A stretch of 64,000 bases of DNA from Aaosphaeria pasadenensis (Eukaryota > Ascomycota > Dothideomycetes > Pleosporales). Of this stretch, positions 58,168-64,000 are shown piece by piece. Location: the NCBI GenBank assembly GCA_022813625.1, contig JAKLMB010000007.1, forward strand, positions 62,001 to 126,000, in the 5' to 3' direction. The notes under the pieces are model-generated. The model was given only the letters and a program-made list of their open reading frames with translations, made no database searches and was not told the origin of the DNA. Made by a program: the position numbers and the translations under genes. Each line of letters starts with the position of its first letter. The first letter of the stretch is position 1.

Positions 58168-59456
58168 ATGACGACCGTTACATCATTGAAGTCGCTTATA
58201 CTCGATCTACCACCGAGCTGTGTCGAATTTTGGCCTCTGGATCCTCAGTATGCTGTAGTGGGCACATATAATTTGGACAGATCCGACGAGGATCAAGTTG
58301 AGACCGACAAAGATGCCCAAGAAGAGTCTGATGAGCGAGAAGCTAGGGAGAAACGTGTACAGAAAAGGGATGGGAGCATTATTCTGATTCGAGTGAAGGG
58401 TGATGATGTGTAAGTTGATATTTCCATTCCACTAGCGATGCTTCCCGAGACGACACTCTGACCTGTCTTCTTCCTCAAACTAATCAAAAACATACTGACT
58501 TGCGTAGCGAAATAATACAAACACTCCCGACTCCGTCTGCCATTCTCGACATCCATTTTGCACCTGGAAACTTTCCACCCTCGTGTTTCGGAGTAGCAAC
58601 ATCGACTGGATCATTCGATCTCTACTACTTGGGGAACCAAACGGGAGAGAAACTTATTGAAGCCCCGGAATCACCAAATTTACCAATCTTATCTCATTGG
58701 AGGACATTTCAATTCTTCCCCTCAGATGTCCTCGTTACAGCATTTTCATGGTCTCAAGATGGCACTACGGTTGCGATGACTCTGACAACCGGAGAAGTCT
58801 GCTTGAGAAAGCCAGTGGTCGAGGTCGTGGACGTTAAGGATATACATTCAGTCGATGCAGGAAGCCACGATCTTGAAGCCTGGACAGTAACATTTGTACC
58901 CAAGGGCAATGCATTCTTTTCTGGAGGTGATGATAGTGCGCTCATCTATTGGGAGCAGCAGACCAATCATACCGAATCCACCGAGCCAGATCTAGATGGT
59001 GAAGACGCAGCGACACAGGTATGGGCAAATAGGAAGATACATGGAGCTGGCGTCACAGCAATTTTGCCCCTCATTATCGCCGAAGGGGAGATGAAGGTCC
59101 TCACTGGCAGTTACGACGACCATATACGACTACTCGACGCCCCCGCGGTGGGCAGGAAGATGGTGTTAGCAGAGCTGAATCTAGGTGGGGGCGTCTGGCG
59201 TCTGAAGAAGTTGAATAGCAACACAGACTGCACCGACGTACTATTACTGGCGAGCTGCATGCACGCAGGCGCAAGAATTCTGAGGCTCAGACGGACCGAA
59301 AACCTCGATTGGGACTTCGAGGTCCTGGCGCAATTCGAGGAGCACAAGAGTATGAATTATGGCAGCGACAGTCAGCCCGGAGTCGACGAAAACGGACAGC
59401 GGACTTTTGTCACTACAAGCTTCTACGATCGGCTGTTGTGCCTCTGGAGATACTGA
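58168..59456 (+). CDS. DPH7: diphthine methylesterase Dph7 (WDR85/Rrt2)
   Basis: Two exons, 58168-58409 and 58508-59456, 396 aa; the 98-nt intron has donor GT|GTAAGT and acceptor GCGTAG. WD40 propeller with the Dph7 features: N-terminal LDLPPSCVEFWPLDPQYAVVG, DGSIILIRV, PSAILDIHFAP, then AFSWSQDGTTVAM, LEAWTVTFVP, FFSGGDDSALIYWE, HGAGVTAILPL, LTGSYDDHIRLLD, LGGGVWRLK, and at the end TTSFYDRLLCLWRY. Dph7 removes a methyl group from methylated diphthine on elongation factor 2, the step before amidation to diphthamide, in the cytosol. An acidic/basic linker (~residues 40-66) is an insertion in the first blade. Confidence 0.9.
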
Positions 59457-61804
59457 ATATGAATATATCACGAAAGAGTATTTATCGACCAGGGCATCGG
59501 ACTTCGGATTGGCCCCGCGAAATACATTGTTCATGCGGGTATGTGAGACGGAGCACACGATCAAGCGCTCTCCGCTGTGCCACTTGGATCTGACGTGCTA
59601 TTGTGGGATTGAAGAAATGCAAGAAATGCAAGTATGAGGGACGATTGAGCGCTTCGCCAGATGACATGCGTGATGTGATGCATCTGATACTCTACGGGTG
59701 GTCCTACTGGACAATGATCGGTTCGGCTCACTTCCGTGATTGGGCAGGAATTTCAAGCGAAAGCTAAGTGGAGCCACAGCGGTACTTTCGCCAAAGAGCA
59801 GGAGGAGTAGGAAAAGCAGCTTGAAGCGTTACTGCATTCTTGCTTTTCGTCATCAGATATCGGATACTAGAGCGCCCACGAAAAGATCAAGACTTCCAAC
59901 GAGTGTTCCGGGGATCTTGAGCGCCCAAAGGGTTCGCAGCGCGTCGTATCGGGGTCTCGGTTGCGCGCATTGGGCATACCCTTCTCCCCACCAAATTGGG
60001 AGGAAAGGACACCGAAACAGCCAGTTGATCATAGCTGTTCTTTGCACAGAACCCAGAAATCCCCTTTTCTTTTTGGCTTTCCTGGCTTCTAATTTCTACT
60101 AACAATCGTACTAATTGCTAGGTGGAGACTACAGCAGTTCTTGCTTTAAGTGCGGTCATGAGGATCCGCGCCAGCGTGTCGATCGGTGGTCGCGTCGCGG
60201 GTAGGTAGCATGAAACAAGACTTAACATTTTTCTTAGCTCTAACAGCGATGGGAGGGCCTTCAACAGCAGGCGTTTCATCGAATGCGGGGGAAAAAGTTG
60301 AGCATGTGCTGGGCCGCGTGCTATGGAAAAGAGAAGATGATTCTGTAGGACAGAGACGGGGACTTGTGGTCTGGATATGGGTTGGAGTGTGTTACTTTGT
60401 GCCATGGCAAGGAATCTTCTCTCCTGAGTGAGTGGTACGGGTACGACATGGGGAAAGCGAGGGAAAGGGAGGGAGATGGCAAATGAATGTGGATTTACTT
60501 TACGCCCCCTTTCAGGGCTGGACTGGGATCAGCTGGAAGGGAAGATGGCATGGGATGGGATGGGATGGGGATGGCTGGGAAGTTTGGCTGATGAAGATCC
60601 GAGGGAGGTGGCCCGAAATAGATTAGCCCCATTCGCCCAGGGAGCCAATGCCAGCGGGAGACTAAAGAGCCAGGACCCCCGAAATGGGTGCACGGCCTGT
60701 TTCATCTTTTTTGGACGAACCAGGAGAAGAGAAGGCCCAAGTCTATCTCTATCTATCTTTGTATGTATCTACAAGTAACTGTTGTCTCCGTTTTACTGTG
60801 TAGACAAGTGGATGACTGATTAAGTAGATAGTCACTGTTGTTTCATCAGTCGAAGAATGTCTGATGTCTGAACGAGTTGGACTCATAGAACTCAAAACAT
60901 TTGGTGACTGTTGCAGAAAAAGCATCATCAATGACAACAGCGGCACATGGTGTATTGTACCACCTCAGACAAACCATTATTATTCGTACATGGTCCTTAC
61001 AGTAGACAAATAAATAATAATACAAGCAAAAATACGATCCAGTGCGGCCCCCAAGATAATGTCGGACTTGTCTCTGAATTTCTGTACAACTAATTCCTGG
61101 ATTCTGTCGCAAATCCCGTCTGTCACCCTACCAACACACCCACCAAGTTTACTACTAGTTACTACTCCGTACCAGTTACGACTACGGTAAACTTACTACT
61201 GTGCTGTGCTACTCTACTCACTCACTTCCTCTCCTTCCTCTCTCTCTCTACACACCACCTCACAACAACACCACCCTCCTCCTCATCTGCGCCGCCGCCG
61301 CCTGCTTCCGAAAGCCAGCTGTGCTGACCCTGCTCTCCACCGCTTCTCCTTCTCTGTCTCTTCCTTCGCCAGAGCCGCAATCGAATCGCAACGTCGCTCC
61401 TTTAATTAGTTGCTTGTCGGACGGACCCAACAACGTCGGTTCCTGCCTCTTCGATCACCGACCGACATCCCAGCAGCCAAACAACCACACTAGCCAAAGC
61501 CACTCCTTCTTTTTGTCCGCGACCCAACACACGACGTTCACTCTTCTTCAATTATCGCGCCTACCCGTCTCTCTCCACGAATACCTACGACTACAACTAC
61601 GACCTTCTCCTTCGCCCTCTCTCCCTCTACATTCTCCACCTCCCGTGCCGACCACCGCTCTCTCCGCGCAGCTCACGACATCTTCTGGCCCCTGCCCGCC
61701 CCTCTTCCCCTTGCGCCTCACCACACCAATCTTGGCAGGACATCTCGGAGAACCTCCAAAAAAATATCTCAAACTTCAACTACACACTCTGGACATGATT
61801 TAGG
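59457..61804. other. intergenic and long pyrimidine-rich 5' leader of the SH3 gene
   Basis: No gene recognised in 59457-61100. From about 61200 to 61800 the + strand is strongly CT-rich, and one frame is open for 200 codons from ATG 61201 to the stop at 61801; composition (Ser/Leu/Pro/Thr) is that of translated leader. A TACTCCGTA motif is at 61163. Confidence 0.55.
61795..61803 (+). promoter_or_regulatory. minimal upstream ORF (ATG-ATT-TAG) one base before the main start
   Basis: ATGATTTAG is followed by a single G and then the ATG at 61805 of the SH3 gene. The same frame is open upstream to ATG 61201. Such an arrangement could reduce or couple initiation; only the sequence supports it. Confidence 0.45.
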
Positions 61805-64000
61805 ATGACGCGACCACAAATTATTAGGGCTGGTAGGCACTCCGACGCATCTCCGCAACTCTGTACGCCCGATTGCTAACCACAATGATGCGAACAGATA
61901 CCCTCGATCTACAAGACAAGACCTCCCCAACCGCACAGGACCACACCCGCCAGCCGGAACAACCAGCGCCTCTAGGAGTAGGCCCTGCCGCGCCCCACCA
62001 GGAGGCTGCTTTGCGAAATGTGAACGAAGAAAGACATTCAGAGGAAGTGCGATTACAGAATGGCATGGCGAACGACGCTTCACACGACGACCGAGGCAAT
62101 TCGCAGAAAGACGAACAGGCCGTACGACTGAACGGGGGAATGGCTGGCGATAATGACGATGACGACCTACAGGACGCCGAAGAGGAGGAAGACATGGACG
62201 ACGACATGATGGACAAGATCTCGAGTTCGCCCTCGATCGACGATGGTGGGTATATTTCATATTATTCAACGGCATCACCAGACCAGGTGTCCCCAAAGAC
62301 CCCAAATTTGCGCCAATCTCAAGTTGCGCCCAACTCTCCTTCAAGTTCTCTTTTCTCTTCTTCGCCATTTACGGCTACACCCCTTCATTTTCCAATCTCA
62401 ACTTCTTCTGCGACGAATTCTCCAGACATGCTGGGAAGTGATCAGGAGATCATTCCTACGCTCACTTCTACTGTATCATTTCCTATTCCGGATCTTTCAT
62501 ATGTTCCTCCCGAGCCCAAGAAAAGTCAACCAACAGATTATCATCATCACCATGGTGAGTATACTGGACAACCCGGATCGGAACCTTGTGGCGGCAATGG
62601 CGCTTTGATATACGATGCATCGAACCCGCAAACCGCGCGACTTTCAATGGCCGAGGGACAATTGCAAACACCACGTGAGGAATCGCAGGTATCACTAGTT
62701 TCCGAATTGGACGAGGATGAAGTACAAAGCATGTTGCGACCCATGCGCAGCCCGATCTGTGACACATTCATCGACCCCAACGATGAGCCCACTGATGCTC
62801 CCAAGGACTTGACTAACCCGGAAGAATTCAACGACGACGACGACCCCGACAACAACAATGATGATGATGACTCTGGCTGGACGACTGACAGCGACATTGA
62901 TTCTTTCGATGAAAGTACCAGTGACGAATCCAAGGGCATTTCTTTCTCTTCTGATCCTCGCTACATTGATTCTGGCTGGGGAGGCGAATGCTTACGAGAA
63001 ACAGAGGATATCGACTTCGAATTCGTATACGCACTGCACACTTTCGTCGCCACGGTGGAAGGACAGGCAAATGCCACCAAAGGCGACACAATGGTGTTGT
63101 TGGACGACAGCAACAGTTATTGGTGGCTTGTTAGAGTTGTCAAAGATAGTAGTATTGGTACGTATTCGTGAGAAGATGAAACATGGCGGCGCTCACATGT
63201 CCCAGGTTATCTGCCCGCCGAACACATCGAAACACCGACAGAACGACTTGCTCGTTTGAACAAGCATAGAAACATTGACCTCTCAGCAACTATGCTTGGA
63301 GACACTGCCGAAAAATCGAAAAATCCCTTGAAGAAGGCAATGCGCCGACGCAATGCGAAGACGGTTCAATTCGCAGCACCCACCTATGTTGAGGCCTCCG
63401 ACTATGATTACTCCTCGGATGAAGGTGACGATGGTGAACTTTTTGGCGGACCGGACCCGACACAAAACCAGACACAGGCCGTCGCTGAGGACGCACAAGG
63501 AGACCAAGATGAAAAACTCAAGGTGCAACCGCTCAAGGTCGGAGGTTCTAAAAAGGAGCAAACGAACTCCGAGTCTGAATCCAGGACTTCCAGCGAAGAG
63601 GCAGCCAAGGCTGAGAGTGAAAAGAGATCTAGTGACGAGATGTTTGATCGCCCTCTCGACCCTAAGGTCTCCCGAAACGGAACGATGCGCAACACTGATT
63701 CCTTCTTCAAAGACGATAACGCGGAGACAAGGAAGATTACTCTTACGCCCAATCTACTTCGCGACGATTCCAGCACATCAACGACAGGCTCAAGAGAACG
63801 TGGCGCCAGTCTTGAGAGTCTTGAGAAGAACGGGTTTGCGGACAAAGTCAAAGATGATAAGAAGAAGAAGGAGAAGAAACCCGGAATGCTTAGTGGATTG
63901 TTCAAGCGCAAAGACAAGAAGTCCAAGGGTAGCGGTGCGCTCGACTCTATCGACAGCGATGCTGACGGGAAACAATCCGAGGAATTTGGCCGCAACTCCC
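61805..64000 (+). CDS. Tea4/Bud14-type SH3 polarity protein, 3' truncated by window
   Basis: Exons 61805-61832, 61898-63157 and 63206 to beyond 64000. The 28-nt first exon (MTRPQIIRA) is inferred from donor G|GTAGGC and a strong GCTAAC...CAG acceptor, giving MTRPQIIRADTLDLQDKTSP; without it the first ATG would be 61885, which lies inside the intron. The long N-terminus is acidic and Ser-rich. The SH3 domain covers residues ~378-438 (FEFVYALHTFVATVEGQ, LLDDSNSYWWLVRVVKDSS, then GYLPAEHIETPTERLARLNK), interrupted by a 48-nt intron. After it come KKAMRRRNAKTVQFAAPTY and a Lys-rich GLFKRKDKK stretch. This layout is that of Tea4 (fission yeast) and Bud14 (budding yeast), which bring protein phosphatase 1 and formin regulators to growing tips; a KTVQF element after the SH3 is compatible with PP1 docking (inference). 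The C-terminus is missing. Confidence 0.85.

Noticed and set aside
61201..61803. 200-codon open frame before the Tea4-like gene as a separate protein gene
   Set aside because: Ser/Pro/Leu-rich translation of a CT-rich leader, ending one base before the main ATG; treated as 5' leader with upstream ORF.

Overview
The window is nuclear DNA of a filamentous ascomycete (Pezizomycotina). The evidence is the gene style: protein genes on both strands, many 48-111 nt introns with GT...AG ends and CTAAC-like branch sites, and fungal-type families such as Zn2Cys6 regulators, RTA1-like membrane proteins, cytochrome b5-fused delta-9 desaturase, and a Las1/Swd2/Dph7/Oac1/Sec61 housekeeping set. I cannot fix the class with confidence; Eurotiomycetes or Dothideomycetes are plausible. 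Seventeen protein genes are supported, fifteen with exon structures that I rebuilt by hand from the splice sites.

Layout. 0-20.7 kb: a large ADF-H/PH protein (-), an OHCU decarboxylase of uric acid breakdown (+), a conserved protein of unknown function (-), a 3.9 kb stretch without a convincing gene, the mitochondrial carrier OAC1 (-) divergent from the COMPASS/CPF WD40 subunit SWD2 (+), the ribosome biogenesis nuclease LAS1 (-), and a second conserved unknown protein (-). 20.7-34.8 kb: about 14 kb in which I find no credible protein gene, no tRNA and no transposon, only short tandem repeats and a recurring 9-bp motif.

34.8-50 kb: SEC61 alpha (-), an RTA1-like seven-helix membrane protein (+), an Upc2-like Zn2Cys6 regulator (-) divergent from a delta-9 acyl-CoA desaturase (+), a small single-pass Gly-rich membrane protein (-), a short Sec2-domain protein (-) and a secreted GH3 beta-glucosidase (-). 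50-64 kb: a repeat-containing orphan protein (+), an AAGTG-type satellite, geranylgeranyl diphosphate synthase (-), a fungal 'LPAEIRN' F-box-like protein (-) divergent from DPH7 (+), and the 5' part of a Tea4/Bud14-type SH3 polarity protein (+) cut by the window end.

Most genes are unrelated housekeeping functions. The one neighbourhood with a shared theme is 37.6-44.4 kb (membrane lipid export/stress, sterol/lipid-type regulator, fatty acid desaturase). The strongest unexplained signal is the 9-bp motif TACTCCGTA/TACGGAGTA: I counted 14 exact copies in 64 kb, all outside the coding exons I call, where about 0.5 would be expected by chance.
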